This document shows, piece by piece, positions 34,117 through 43,147 of a stretch of 64,000 bases of DNA (position 1 is its first letter; each line of letters begins with the position of its first letter). Source of the stretch: Bacteroidota bacterium (GTDB lineage Bacteria; Bacteroidota; Bacteroidia; Chitinophagales; Saprospiraceae); assembly GCA_018222965.1 (NCBI GenBank), contig JAAEZH010000008.1, forward strand, positions 1 to 64,000, written 5' to 3'. The notes below the pieces were generated by a model that made no database searches, was not told where the DNA came from, and was given only the letters and a program-made list of their open reading frames with translations. The translations under genes and the position numbers were made by a program.

Positions 34117-34890
34117 ATGGCTCAACATAAATGGACAACAGAAGAGATCGAACTTTTCAACTCTAAAATCGGATTGTATACCCTTTTCGGAAATAAAAAG
34201 GTCAATCTCAATAAATCGCTTGAGGAGATTAAATATGTCGTTGATCTGAGATCCAAACAGGAGGAACTGATCAAGCTTCAGAATTGGGTAATCAAAAATG
34301 ATAAGAAAGTAGTCATCCTGTTTGAAGGTCGGGATGCTGCCGGAAAAGGCGGTGCTATTCGGCGGATAACCGAGTACATCAATCCGCGGCATTTCCGGGT
34401 AATAGCCCTCAACATTCCTACCGAAGATGAGCGGAAGCAATGGTTCTTTCAGCGATACATAAACGAGTTGCCGAAACCGGGGGAGATCGTATTTTTTGAC
34501 CGCAGTTGGTACAACCGGGCAGTAGTAGAACCCGTCAATAATTTCTGCACAAAAACGGAATACGAGCGATTTATGTCGCAGGTAAATGAATTTGAGCAAA
34601 TGCTCATTCAGTCAAACACCCACCTCATTAAATTCTATTTCTCCATTTCCAAAAAGGAACAAGCCAAACGCTTTAAGGAGATAAAGAGCAGTCCGCTAAA
34701 ACGTTGGAAAATGACTCCGGTCGATGAAAAAGCACAGGCGCTGTGGGATGATTATACACACTACAAGGAAAAGATGTTTGAAGCTACCAATACCGATCAC
34801 GCCCCCTGGAAAATCATTGATGCCAATAAAAAATCGACGGCAAGGATTCAGGCTATTTCGCATATCCTGGATGTGATTCCGTATGAATAA
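34117..34890 (+). CDS. polyphosphate kinase 2 family protein (second copy)
   Basis: 257 residues, clearly paralogous to the preceding gene: FEGRDAAGKGGAIRRITEYINP, VFFDRSWYNRAVVEPVNNF, LKRWKMTPVD and ATNTDHAPWKIIDANKK are shared, though overall sequence has diverged. ATG 34117 follows the first gene by 10 bp, so they are one operon. Two divergent copies could have distinct nucleotide specificities or form a hetero-oligomer; that is inference. Confidence 0.92.
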   Translation: MAQHKWTTEEIELFNSKIGLYTLFGNKKVNLNKSLEEIKYVVDLRSKQEELIKLQNWVIKNDKKVVILFEGRDAAGKGGAIRRITEYINPRHFRVIALNIPTEDERKQWFFQRYINELPKPGEIVFFDRSWYNRAVVEPVNNFCTKTEYERFMSQVNEFEQMLIQSNTHLIKFYFSISKKEQAKRFKEIKSSPLKRWKMTPVDEKAQALWDDYTHYKEKMFEATNTDHAPWKIIDANKKSTARIQAISHILDVIPYE

Positions 34891-34905
34891 GGGAGGGATT
34901 CTTAA

Positions 34906-35165
34906 TGCTTAATTGTTAATTTTTAATTGGGTTTAGGTCGGCTTTGCCTCCGGTTGAGTCGTCTCGCTTTGCTCGACGGTAGGGTTGAGTTTGGTTGATG
35001 TAGAATGCAGAATTATTAGATTTTAATTGAGTGGGGTTTAGCTTTCGTATTGATGCCTTTTGTTTTGGGGAGAGGTCGGCTTTGCCTCCGGGGGTGGTCG
35101 GTCAGGAATCCAGGATTCCTTCCTTCCGGGAGAGGCGGCTGCGCTGTGGCTTGCCGGTTGGGAGA
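34906..35165 (-). repeat. dispersed modular hairpin repeats, two blocks
   Basis: The block at 34906-35005 is the reverse complement of the blocks at 49186-49258 and 51697-51772 (GGTTGAGTCGTCTCGC, CGGCTTTGCCTCCGG). A second block at 35066-35165 contains the hairpin GGAATCC-A-GGATTCC, related to the blocks at 12 and 1746 with another loop. Both lie in a gene-free stretch of over 700 bp between the PPK2 pair and the TetR gene. Confidence 0.72.
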
Positions 35166-35219
35166 GAATGGGGGAATGTAGAATTTATAATGCTTAATTG
35201 CAATGACACATAAATTTAG

Positions 35220-35460
35220 AGACAAAACCAGGTGCCGCACCTACGGCGCTAAAAGTGAATCCGTTATTTTTTGTTACTAAGGTGTGCCTTCTCTGGAGGC
35301 CTGCAAGAAATCCGGTAATTCCCAAAGCGAAGTGGGTTGGGTATAAAGGCTCCAGAGGAGCCCAAACCTTTGTAGATTTTTTTGCGATTTTGATGGTAAG
35401 CTCCAGCGGAGCGACACCAATTCGAAGTTCATGTTTTGCCCCTAAGATTAGGTGCTAGTA
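35220..35460. repeat. second family of GC-rich hairpins
   Basis: A chain of small hairpins: GGTGCCGCACC, GGCTCCAGAGGAGCC and GCTCCAGCGGAGC, separated by AT-rich spacers. Related words occur at 4538-4690. No gene is seen here. At 35591-35612 the spacer ends with two units of a 9-nt repeat (AACGTGTAA). Confidence 0.55.
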
Positions 35461-35616
35461 CCCTTCATTTTTAGGTTTTATTCAGGAGAGATTTTCTGGA
35501 TGGGAATAGTAGAGGTTTATGAAAATGCTTGTCCAATGAAGCACATGGTGGAGCATTTAGAATGTTGAATTCTGTAGCCCTTCCGTATTAAACGTGTAAA
35601 ACGTGTAAAACGAAAT

Positions 35617-36180
35617 CTACACTTTAATCCCCCCCAGAATAAGCGCTGAAATATCTTTACGCAGTTTTTCCGGCTCATCCCCGGCATGTTTGTAGTGTAC
35701 CCAACGCAGGGAAGTGAGCATCGTATTGAGAGCGGTGGTTGGCGTTACAGTGGTAAAAACGCCGCTTGATTGGCCTTCCTGAATGATATCGAGCAATCTT
35801 TGCTCGTAATTCTTCCGCAGTTTTACGAAGTCTTTGAGATATGGATCCTCCAGGTGTTTCCATTCGTCGTTAAAAACGGTGATGGAAGTTGGATCGTCAA
35901 GAGCGATGTCGATGTGGAGGAAAATGACTGCTTCCAGTTGCGCCAGCGGACTGGAAAACTGCTGTTGAATTTCATCCAGGCCCTCCAGAAATCGGCGGGC
36001 ATTATCAAAACAGATTTTTTGCAGAATCTCCTCCTTCTTTCGAATGTGGCTGTATAAGCTGGAAGCTTTCAGATTGACCCTTTCGGCCAGATCGCGCATC
36101 GAAGCTGCGGAGTATCCCTTTTCCTGAAACAGGCGGGCAGCAGCCTCATAGATCACTTGTTTTTTGGGCTTCCGGACCAT
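35617..36180 (-). CDS. TetR family regulator (PaaR-type)
   Basis: A 187-residue TetR regulator. The N-terminal HTH is clear: KKQVIYEAAARLFQEKGYSAASMRDLAERVNLKASSLYSHIRKKEEIL-type segment, followed by an all-helical ligand domain. ATG 36180 is preferred over an upstream in-frame start at 36234, as it begins just before the HTH and abuts paaE. It is in an operon with paaE (2-bp gap). Its target is probably the CGAAC-N4-GTTCG palindrome at both paa promoters, with phenylacetyl-CoA as inducer by analogy to Thermus PaaR; this is inference. Confidence 0.88.
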   Translation of the reverse strand: MVRKPKKQVIYEAAARLFQEKGYSAASMRDLAERVNLKASSLYSHIRKKEEILQKICFDNARRFLEGLDEIQQQFSSPLAQLEAVIFLHIDIALDDPTSITVFNDEWKHLEDPYLKDFVKLRKNYEQRLLDIIQEGQSSGVFTTVTPTTALNTMLTSLRWVHYKHAGDEPEKLRKDISALILGGIKV

Positions 36181-36182
36181 AA

Positions 36183-37253
36183 TTAAACGTCGTAGGTTAG
36201 TTTTACCGATTCGGTGAGTGGATGCGACTGACAAGTTAACACAAATCCCGCTTCCACTTCCTCCGGTTCGAGGGCGTAATTGACTTCCATGGCAACTTCG
36301 CCTTCAAGCACCTTAGCTTTGCAGGTGCAACAAACCCCGCCTTTGCAGGCGAATGGTAAATCAGCTCCTGTTTTAAGGGCAGCATCCAGGATGTTTTCGG
36401 ATTTGGAGTCCAGGTCGAGTTTGAAATTGGCTCCATCGACAATAATCTCGATCACGGCCTGTACTTCTTTCTCCGGCTTCCAGTTTTTTGCACTGGCTTT
36501 CTTTTGCTCATCCGGAGCTGCGAACAGTTCGAAGTGAATCTTATTCTTTTCCACCCCTTCTTCTTTCAGGGCTTCCTTTACCGATTCGATCATGACGGCT
36601 GGTCCGCAGAGAAAATAGGCATCAATTTCTTCCGGATCAAACAGGCGGTGACAGTATTTCGCTGCTTTTTCTGCGTCGATTCGTCCGGCAAACAATGGAC
36701 TGTCGGTCATCTGCCGGCTCAATACATGGAAAACCCGAAGGCGGTCCATGTATAGATTCTTCAGGGCTTCCAATTGCTCGTGGAAGATGATGGACTCGTT
36801 GTTGCGGTTTCCGAAAAAGAGCGTAAAGTTGCTTTGAGGCTCGGTCTGCAGGACCGACTTCAGGATAGACATCACCGGTGTGATTCCGCTACCAGCAGCA
36901 AAAGCCACGTAATGGTTTTGGTTTTCTGCATCCAGTTGGGTATAAAAGCGGCCCATGGGTTTCATCACCTCCAGGGTATCTCCTACCTCCAGCTTTTCAT
37001 TGGCATAGGTACTAAATCGGCCACCGGGTACTTTTTTCACTGCGATGCGGAGTTCCCCATCTGCCGGACTGGTACATATAGAATAAGACCGTCGAACTTC
37101 TTCTCCGTCGATCTCTTTTTTGAAGGTTAGGTATTGTCCCTGGATAAAGAGGAATTCATCCGCAAGGGTTTCGGGAACATCCAGGGCTACGGAAACACAA
37201 TCAGGTGTTTCACGTCGAATATCGGCTACGGTCAGGCTGTGGAATCTACTCAT
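36183..37253 (-). CDS. paaE: phenylacetyl-CoA epoxidase reductase subunit PaaE
   Basis: A 356-residue electron-transfer subunit. FAD-binding FNR-type domain (RRSYSICTSPADGELRIAV, about 45-110), NAD-binding domain (GSGITPVMSILKSVL, CGPAVMIESVKEAL) and a C-terminal plant-type [2Fe-2S] domain with the cysteines in FACKGGVCCTCKAKV and FVLTCQSHP. It passes electrons from NAD(P)H to PaaA. It is separate from paaABC here, but has its own promoter with the same palindromic site and is followed immediately by the TetR gene. Confidence 0.94.
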   Translation of the reverse strand: MSRFHSLTVADIRRETPDCVSVALDVPETLADEFLFIQGQYLTFKKEIDGEEVRRSYSICTSPADGELRIAVKKVPGGRFSTYANEKLEVGDTLEVMKPMGRFYTQLDAENQNHYVAFAAGSGITPVMSILKSVLQTEPQSNFTLFFGNRNNESIIFHEQLEALKNLYMDRLRVFHVLSRQMTDSPLFAGRIDAEKAAKYCHRLFDPEEIDAYFLCGPAVMIESVKEALKEEGVEKNKIHFELFAAPDEQKKASAKNWKPEKEVQAVIEIIVDGANFKLDLDSKSENILDAALKTGADLPFACKGGVCCTCKAKVLEGEVAMEVNYALEPEEVEAGFVLTCQSHPLTESVKLTYDV

Positions 37254-37258
37254 TGATT

Positions 37259-37285
37259 ACGAACGATTGTTCGTTTGCAAAGATA
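37259..37285 (-). promoter_or_regulatory. paaE promoter -7 element and PaaR-type operator
   Basis: ACGAACAATCGTTCGT (37259-37274) is a perfect CGAAC-N4-GTTCG palindrome lying between TATCTTTG (37278-37285) and the paaE ATG at 37253. On the minus strand the order is -7 element, operator, start codon, so a bound repressor would sit over the transcription start. Confidence 0.78.
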
Positions 37286-37290
37286 GGAAA

Positions 37291-37344
37291 TTCTTTCCGT
37301 TCTTTCCGTTCTTTCCGTTCTTTCCGTTCTTTCCGTTCTTTCCG
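37291..37344. repeat. 9-nt tandem repeat TTCTTTCCG, 6 units
   Basis: Six exact copies of TTCTTTCCG directly upstream of the paaE promoter, the same unit as at 1559-1585. The array overlaps the position where a -33 element would be expected, so copy number might influence paaE transcription. Confidence 0.9.
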
Positions 37345-37581
37345 TTAAGAAAGTAAAATAGAGGGTTCTCCTGGTTAATTCAAAAACCTTTATTCGTAAT
37401 TCTGAATTTTACATTATCCATTTTACATTATCACCGCTCCCCCTCAGCCCGCTTGCAGCGGACAGCTCCCCCTCCAGCGGTGGAGCAATTTCTCTTCTGC
37501 TAAGAGAGGGGCAAAGGGTGGGAGGAACCACTTTTACATTTCCTTTCTTATCGTGAAAGGAAGGTAAATTAATACCCATTT

Positions 37582-37676
37582 GTGGCTCTGCTCAACCCAC
37601 CGTTCGCCGAAGGCAGACGACTCAACCAAACTCAACCGGAGAGACAGCGCGAAGCGATGGACCGACCTTAACCTAT
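37582..37676 (+). repeat. dispersed modular hairpin repeat
   Basis: Starts with the same GTGGCTCTGCTCAACCCACC as the block near 1746 but diverges into an arm with GCCGAAGGCAGACGACTC, also found at about 54245. The rest of the 37345-37785 spacer holds further GC-rich words and a hairpin after rpsT, and no gene. Confidence 0.7.
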
Positions 37677-37720
37677 ACGAGTGTACCGGTGAAACGAATA
37701 ATACGTCTCCAACGAACAAC

Positions 37721-37750
37721 AGCGAAGCCCGGAAAAAACCAGACTTCGCT
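37721..37750 (-). terminator. hairpin downstream of rpsT
   Basis: AGCGAAGTCTGG pairs over 12 positions (some G-T) with CCGGGCTTCGCT around a T-rich loop, 36 bp after the rpsT stop. It lacks a following U tract, so it may be a processing or stabilising hairpin rather than a classical terminator. Confidence 0.5.
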
Positions 37751-37785
37751 GCAGATAATTGGATAGATGTATATCTTCGGGTCTG

Positions 37786-38037
37786 CTAGAGACCGTTTAC
37801 ATGCTTTGTAAGCTTGCTCTTGAGGTTGGAAGCTTTATTTCCATGCCAGGTATTGCGCTTTGCAAGTTTGTCGATCATAGCAAGAACCTTCGGCAAGTAA
37901 GCATCTGCTTCCTTGCGATCGGTCATTTCGCGCAGCTTCTGAATAGCTGTGCGTGCTGACTTCTTGTAATAACGATTTTGCAACCGCTTCTTGGCGTCTT
38001 GGCGAATACGCTTCTTCGATGACTGATGTTGTGCCAT
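37786..38037 (-). CDS. rpsT: 30S ribosomal protein S20
   Basis: An 83-residue, highly basic S20: begins MAQHQSSKKRIRQDAKKRLQ and ends KASNLKSKLTKHV, the family's helical hallmark. It binds 16S rRNA in the small subunit. It is monocistronic with a very good promoter upstream (38077-38107), divergent from sucA. Confidence 0.96.
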   Translation of the reverse strand: MAQHQSSKKRIRQDAKKRLQNRYYKKSARTAIQKLREMTDRKEADAYLPKVLAMIDKLAKRNTWHGNKASNLKSKLTKHVNGL

Positions 38038-38076
38038 TTATGCCTTTTTTAAGATCTTTTCGTTTCTTTCGGAGCG

Positions 38077-38107
38077 CAAAGATAAAATATTCCCTGATTA
38101 AAACAAA
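38077..38107 (-). promoter_or_regulatory. rpsT promoter (TTTG-N19-TATCTTTG)
   Basis: On the minus strand TTTG (38104-38107) and TATCTTTG (38077-38084) are separated by 19 nt, a textbook Bacteroidota sigma-ABfr promoter, giving a 5' leader of about 35 nt before the S20 start. Confidence 0.85.
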
Positions 38108-38235
38108 ATGCAAATTCACTCGCAATTCTTAAAAAAATACTGGAAATTTGCCCCTTAAATATACTAAGGGTACTTTTTAGCGAAACCTCTTGCTCCGGCA
38201 GTTGTTATACCCATTCAATTTCAAGCTAACGCACA

Positions 38236-40989
38236 ATGATCGACTATTCATTCATACATAATGCGCATCCAAACTTTGTAGAGTCACTTTATACAAAGTA
38301 CCAGGAAAACCCCGATTCGGTTGAAGAAGGCTGGCGGGTGTTTTTTAAAGGCTTTGATCTGGCCGCTCAAAATGGAGCATCCTCCAATGGCCAGGCCGGA
38401 AGTACGAGCTTTGACAAGCTGAAAAAGGAATTGCAGGTCTTCGGTATCATAAAGGCCTATCGCAATCGAGGCCACCTGCGTTCCAACACCAATCCCATTC
38501 GCGCTCGACGCGACCGCAAACCAAATCTGGATCTGGCAGACTTTAATTTGACAGATGCAGACCTGGATACAGTATTCATCGCTGGTGAGGAAGTCGGTCA
38601 GAAAAACCAAAGCCTGCGGGAAATCATTCGTCATTTGGAGACTGTATACTGCGGACACATAGGTTTTGAATACCACCACATCCAAAAACGCGAACGCCGC
38701 CGCTGGCTTCGCGAACGCATTGAAGCCCATAACCCGGATCATTTTGGGCTCAGCCAGGAAAAGAAAACGCGTATTCTTGAAAAGCTGAATGGTGCCGTTG
38801 TATTTGAACGCTTCCTCCACACCAAGTATGTGGGTCAAAAGCGTTTCTCCCTCGAAGGAGGTGAGACGACAATTGCCGCTATGGATGCCATCATTAATGA
38901 AGGCGCCGAAGACAAAGTTAAAGAGGTAGTAATTGGTATGGCGCACCGCGGACGATTGAATGTGCTGGCCAATATCATGGGAAAAACCTACGAGCAAATC
39001 TTTAATGAATTTGAAGGTACAGCCGTTCCGGACCTCAGCTTTGGAGACGGTGATGTAAAATACCACCTCGGTTTCTCCTCCCAGGTCAAAACTCCTACAG
39101 GAGAACAAGTTCATTTAAAACTGGTTCCAAATCCTTCTCACCTGGAAGCCGTCGATCCGGTTGTTCAGGGATTTTCCCGGGCTAAAGCCGACATACTTTA
39201 TAACTCAGAATACGATAATATCCTCCCGATCCTCATTCACGGGGATGCGGCTGTTGCCGGACAGGGAGTGGTATTTGAGACTGTGCAAATGAGTGGTCTT
39301 CAGGGATATTATACCGGTGGAACCATTCATTTTGTGATCAATAACCAAATCGGGTTCACCACCGATTTTGATGAAGCGCGTACGTCAACTTACTCCACAG
39401 CAGCCGCTAACATGGTTGACGCTCCGGTATTCCATGTAAATGGAGATGACCCCGAAGCGGTCGTTTTTGCCGCTGAACTTGCCGTTCAATACCGTCAGAA
39501 ATTCAACTCTGATGTTTTCATTGATATGGTTTGCTACCGGAAGCACGGACACAATGAAGGCGATGATCCAAAGTTTACACAGCCGGAGATGTACGAATTC
39601 ATCAACAAGCATGATGACCCGCGTGCCATTTACTCCCAAAAACTGATCCAACGCGGAGATGTAGACAAGAAGCTGGCTGAAAGCATGGAATCCAATTTCT
39701 GGGAAGAGCTGCAGTCTCGCCTGGATGAAGTAAAAGAAAAGCCACTTCCATATAAATATCAACAACCGGAAGAAGCCTGGAGAAAGCTTAAGAAAACCGC
39801 CGATCCAAAAGATTTTGAGGAATCTCCCAAAACGGGAATACCCCAAAAGACCGTAGACAAGTTGATCGATCACCTGATGACCATCCCGGAAGGCTTCTCC
39901 CCGCTCGGAAAAGTCAACCGTCTCCTGAAAGGCAAAAACAAAATGCTGAAGGAGAATAAACTGGATTGGGCCATGGGCGAACTCCTTGCATATGGTTCTT
40001 TGCTTCTGGAGCATCACGATGTACGAATGAGTGGACAGGATGTCCGCCGCGGTACGTTCTCTCACCGCCACGCGATATTCCACGACGCCAAAACATTTCA
40101 GGCATACAATCGACTTAATGAAATAGAAACCGAACAAGGGCGATTCCGAATTTACAATTCCCTGCTTTCAGAATTTGCCGTACTCGGTTTTGAATACGGC
40201 TATTCACTGGCTAGTCCGGAAACACTGGTTCTTTGGGAGGCCCAATTTGGCGACTTTGCCAATGGTGCCATGACCATCTTCGACCAGTTTATCTCTGCCG
40301 GAGAAAGCAAGTGGCAACGAATGAGCGGATTGGTAGCTCTCCTGCCTCACGGGTATGAGGGCCAGGGTCCGGAGCACTCCAGTGCCCGCCTGGAGCGCTT
40401 CCTGCAACTTTGCGCAGAATACAACATGACGGTGGCCAATGTAACCACTCCGGCCAACTTCTTCCACTTGTTGCGTCGGCAAATTGCCCGGCCTTTCCGC
40501 AAGCCATTGATCATCATGACTCCGAAATCGCTCTTGCGTCATCCGGAGGTGGTTTCTGCCCGCGAAGACTTTGCGACCGGCACAAAATTCCAGGAGGTGA
40601 TCGACGATCCGACTATCGGGCCAAAGAGTGGTAAAAAAGTAAAACGCCTGCTTTTGTGTTCCGGAAAAATCTACTATGATTTGCTGGAGAAACAACGCGA
40701 TGGCAAGCGCGAAGATGTGGCAATTGTGCGATTGGAGCAGTTGTATCCACTGCCTAAAAAGCAATTGGATGCCGTATTCAAGAAGTATAAAGATGCTGAA
40801 ATATGTTGGGTGCAGGAAGAGCCTGCCAATATGGGTGCCTGGCAGTATATTCTCTCCTTTTTCTGTGAGGATATCCGAATTCGCCGGATTTCCAGAAAGA
40901 CGAGTGCTTCTCCGGCTACCGGATTCAAAAAGATACACGACGAGCAGCAAAAGGCTATCGTCAATGAGGCATTTGATTTGAAAAAATAA
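38236..40989 (+). CDS. sucA: 2-oxoglutarate dehydrogenase E1 component
   Basis: A 917-residue thiamine-diphosphate enzyme that decarboxylates 2-oxoglutarate in the TCA cycle. Visible features: the N-terminal tail with YSFIHNAHPNFVESLY and DSVEEGWRVFFKGF, a FSLEGGETTIAAMDAII segment, VVIGMAHRGRLNVLANIMGK, IHGDAAVAGQGVVFE (TPP site), the HGHNEGDDPKFTQPEMY motif, and LPHGYEGQGPEHSSARLERFLQL in the transketolase-like C-terminal half. The E2 gene (sucB) is not directly downstream, where a convergent phosphatase gene lies, so E2 must be elsewhere or beyond this operon. Confidence 0.95.
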   Translation: MIDYSFIHNAHPNFVESLYTKYQENPDSVEEGWRVFFKGFDLAAQNGASSNGQAGSTSFDKLKKELQVFGIIKAYRNRGHLRSNTNPIRARRDRKPNLDLADFNLTDADLDTVFIAGEEVGQKNQSLREIIRHLETVYCGHIGFEYHHIQKRERRRWLRERIEAHNPDHFGLSQEKKTRILEKLNGAVVFERFLHTKYVGQKRFSLEGGETTIAAMDAIINEGAEDKVKEVVIGMAHRGRLNVLANIMGKTYEQIFNEFEGTAVPDLSFGDGDVKYHLGFSSQVKTPTGEQVHLKLVPNPSHLEAVDPVVQGFSRAKADILYNSEYDNILPILIHGDAAVAGQGVVFETVQMSGLQGYYTGGTIHFVINNQIGFTTDFDEARTSTYSTAAANMVDAPVFHVNGDDPEAVVFAAELAVQYRQKFNSDVFIDMVCYRKHGHNEGDDPKFTQPEMYEFINKHDDPRAIYSQKLIQRGDVDKKLAESMESNFWEELQSRLDEVKEKPLPYKYQQPEEAWRKLKKTADPKDFEESPKTGIPQKTVDKLIDHLMTIPEGFSPLGKVNRLLKGKNKMLKENKLDWAMGELLAYGSLLLEHHDVRMSGQDVRRGTFSHRHAIFHDAKTFQAYNRLNEIETEQGRFRIYNSLLSEFAVLGFEYGYSLASPETLVLWEAQFGDFANGAMTIFDQFISAGESKWQRMSGLVALLPHGYEGQGPEHSSARLERFLQLCAEYNMTVANVTTPANFFHLLRRQIARPFRKPLIIMTPKSLLRHPEVVSAREDFATGTKFQEVIDDPTIGPKSGKKVKRLLLCSGKIYYDLLEKQRDGKREDVAIVRLEQLYPLPKKQLDAVFKKYKDAEICWVQEEPANMGAWQYILSFFCEDIRIRRISRKTSASPATGFKKIHDEQQKAIVNEAFDLKK

Positions 40990-40998
40990 AAAGCAGAT

Positions 40999-41033
40999 CT
41001 CGGACTGAAGGGTCTTTAACTCTTCAGTTCGAG
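40999..41033. terminator. convergent hairpin after sucA
   Basis: CTCGGACTGAAG and CTTCAGTTCGAG form an 11- or 12-bp stem with an 11-nt loop, between sucA and the convergent phosphatase, overlapping the phosphatase's last codons. It has no long U tract. Confidence 0.6.
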
Positions 41034-41480
41034 GTTTGAAGCTATTATCTGTTCACAGGCTTCATCGAGCATGTGATAAACCTTCTCAAAACCATCGCTG
41101 TTCCAATATGGGTCTGGCACCTGCCTGCCAGATCCGGGCTCTACTTCTTCCAGAATGAGTCGCACCTTTTCCTTTTGATTTTCGGAGGAAGCCAGGCGCA
41201 GTATATTCTGATAATTGGAAGCATCCATGGCGTAAACCAGGTCAAAAGATTCGAGATCCGAGGATTGAAACTGTCGGGCTCTCTGGTCGGTAATGTCCAA
41301 ACCGTATTTTTTGGCGACAGCCACAGAACGAGGGTCGGGCAATTCGCCAACATGCCAACTCCCTGTGCCGGCCGAATCGATTTGCCAATCCAATCCTCTT
41401 TCTTCCACCTTATGGCGCAATATTCCTTCTGCAAGCGGCGAGCGACAAATATTGCCCAGACATACCATTAATACCTTCAT
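41016..41480 (-). CDS. low-molecular-weight protein-tyrosine phosphatase
   Basis: 154 residues of the LMW-PTP family. The P-loop VCLGNICRSPLAEG (C-x5-R-S) starts at about residue 7, and the general acid is in the DPYWNSDGF loop at about 120. Family members dephosphorylate tyrosine residues; bacterial ones often act on exopolysaccharide kinases, but no such kinase is nearby. ATG 41480 starts the family-typical MKVLMVCLGNI. Confidence 0.93.
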   Translation of the reverse strand: MKVLMVCLGNICRSPLAEGILRHKVEERGLDWQIDSAGTGSWHVGELPDPRSVAVAKKYGLDITDQRARQFQSSDLESFDLVYAMDASNYQNILRLASSENQKEKVRLILEEVEPGSGRQVPDPYWNSDGFEKVYHMLDEACEQIIASNLELKS

Positions 41481-41708
41481 TCGTGTTGTGTTATTTGTGG
41501 GTTCTCTCTATAATATAACAAATGTATCAGACAATTCGCTGCTTTGGATTTCTCGTTAGCGAATCGTCCTTAGTCAGACAAAAACCAGTTCAAATACCGA
41601 CTGATCAGCTGCCTAAACATTTTTCAACTAAATCGGTCCTGATTGCTTTATAATAAAGATATTTGCACACCGTTTGCTTTTTGCAACGGCCAAGCTTAAT
41701 GAGCTACC

Positions 41709-43049
41709 ATGAAAATTATCATAGCCGGTGCCGGTGATATAGGTTTTCACCTTGCCGAATTACTCGTCTACGAAAATCAGACCATTACGCTGATCGACAC
41801 CAATCCGGATGTACTCAGCTATGTAGGTACGCACCTGGATGTGCTTACCCTGCGTGGCGATTCTTCTTCGGTTGAAATTCTCGAATTAGCAGAAGCGGGT
41901 AATGCCGACCTGGTGCTGGCTGTTACCACTTCCGAAAAGAATAATTTGGTTACGGCCATCCTCGCTAAGAAGATGGGAGCCAAACAAACCATTGCACGGG
42001 TAACCGACAAGAGTTATTTGGAAGAAGAGCAGCGGCAGACGTTTCGCGAGTTGGGAATAGACTCCCTGATCTCTCCGCGGCAGCTGGCGGCCCGAGAAAT
42101 CAGGCGTTTGGTAGACCAGTGCACCTTCACGGATGTATTCGAATTTGAAAAGGGTAAACTTTCACTGGTAGGAACTACCATGGATGATAACTCTCCACTG
42201 GTAAACCGGAAGCTGGAAGATATTCACGAGATCGAAGTAGATGTTACTTTGCGTCCTATTGCGATCCTGCGTTCTCACAAGACAATCATTCCCCGCGGAC
42301 CGACCATTTTGCGGCGGGGGGATCACGTCTATTTCATTACGAAGAAGGGCGATACAGACAAACTGGAGCGTTTCCTTGGTAAGAAAAAGATTACGGTCAA
42401 AAATATCATGATCGTCGGGGGTACCGGACTCGCATACGAAACCGCAAAACTCCTGGAGCACGACTATAATGTAACCATTTGCGAGCCTGACAAAGACCGC
42501 TGCAAGCTCCTGGCCGAGAATCTGGAAAACACGCTGGTCATAAAAGGCAAGGCCGGCAACATCGATCTGTTGCAAGAAGAAGGTTTGAGCCATATGGATG
42601 CATTCATTGCCCTTACCCCTAATTCGGAGACCAATATTATTTCCAGCCTTACGGCGAAAAATCACGGGGTATTCAAGACCATCGCTCAGGTAGAAAACAA
42701 AGAGTATGTCCACATTTCTCAGAATATCGGGGTGGATACCCTCATCAATGTGAAGCTGATCGCTGCCAATAATATATTCCGCTTTGTGCGCAAAGGAAAG
42801 ATTGAAGCAATCACCAGCCTCAACGGGGTCGATGCCGAGGTCATTGAGTTTATCGTACACAAGAATAACCAATTGACCCGCAAGCCCTTAAAGGACCTCC
42901 ACTTTCCGGATACAGCCCTGATTGGAGGCGTTATTCGCGGAGAGGAAAGTATGCTGCCAGACGGGGATTTCCAGCTGCAGGTAGACGATAAAGTGATTGT
43001 ATTCACCATGCCGGAAGCTATCGGTCGGGTGGAAAAACTCTTTAGGTAA
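41709..43049 (+). CDS. trkA: Trk K+ uptake regulatory subunit TrkA
   Basis: 446 residues forming two RCK units. Each has a Rossmann NAD-binding loop (IIIAGAGDIGFHLAELL at the start and IMIVGGTGLAYETAKLL at about residue 235) and a TrkA-C domain. It is a cytoplasmic, peripheral ring that gates TrkH in response to nucleotides. The TrkH gene follows 98 bp downstream, so they form a potassium-uptake operon. Confidence 0.95.
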   Translation: MKIIIAGAGDIGFHLAELLVYENQTITLIDTNPDVLSYVGTHLDVLTLRGDSSSVEILELAEAGNADLVLAVTTSEKNNLVTAILAKKMGAKQTIARVTDKSYLEEEQRQTFRELGIDSLISPRQLAAREIRRLVDQCTFTDVFEFEKGKLSLVGTTMDDNSPLVNRKLEDIHEIEVDVTLRPIAILRSHKTIIPRGPTILRRGDHVYFITKKGDTDKLERFLGKKKITVKNIMIVGGTGLAYETAKLLEHDYNVTICEPDKDRCKLLAENLENTLVIKGKAGNIDLLQEEGLSHMDAFIALTPNSETNIISSLTAKNHGVFKTIAQVENKEYVHISQNIGVDTLINVKLIAANNIFRFVRKGKIEAITSLNGVDAEVIEFIVHKNNQLTRKPLKDLHFPDTALIGGVIRGEESMLPDGDFQLQVDDKVIVFTMPEAIGRVEKLFR

Positions 43050-43147
43050 TTCTCAATTGTTAATTTTGAATTTTGAATGAATAATTTTGAATTTGCCCCG
43101 AGCGCGAAAGTAATTCTACATTCACAATTCAGCATTCTGCATTCAGA

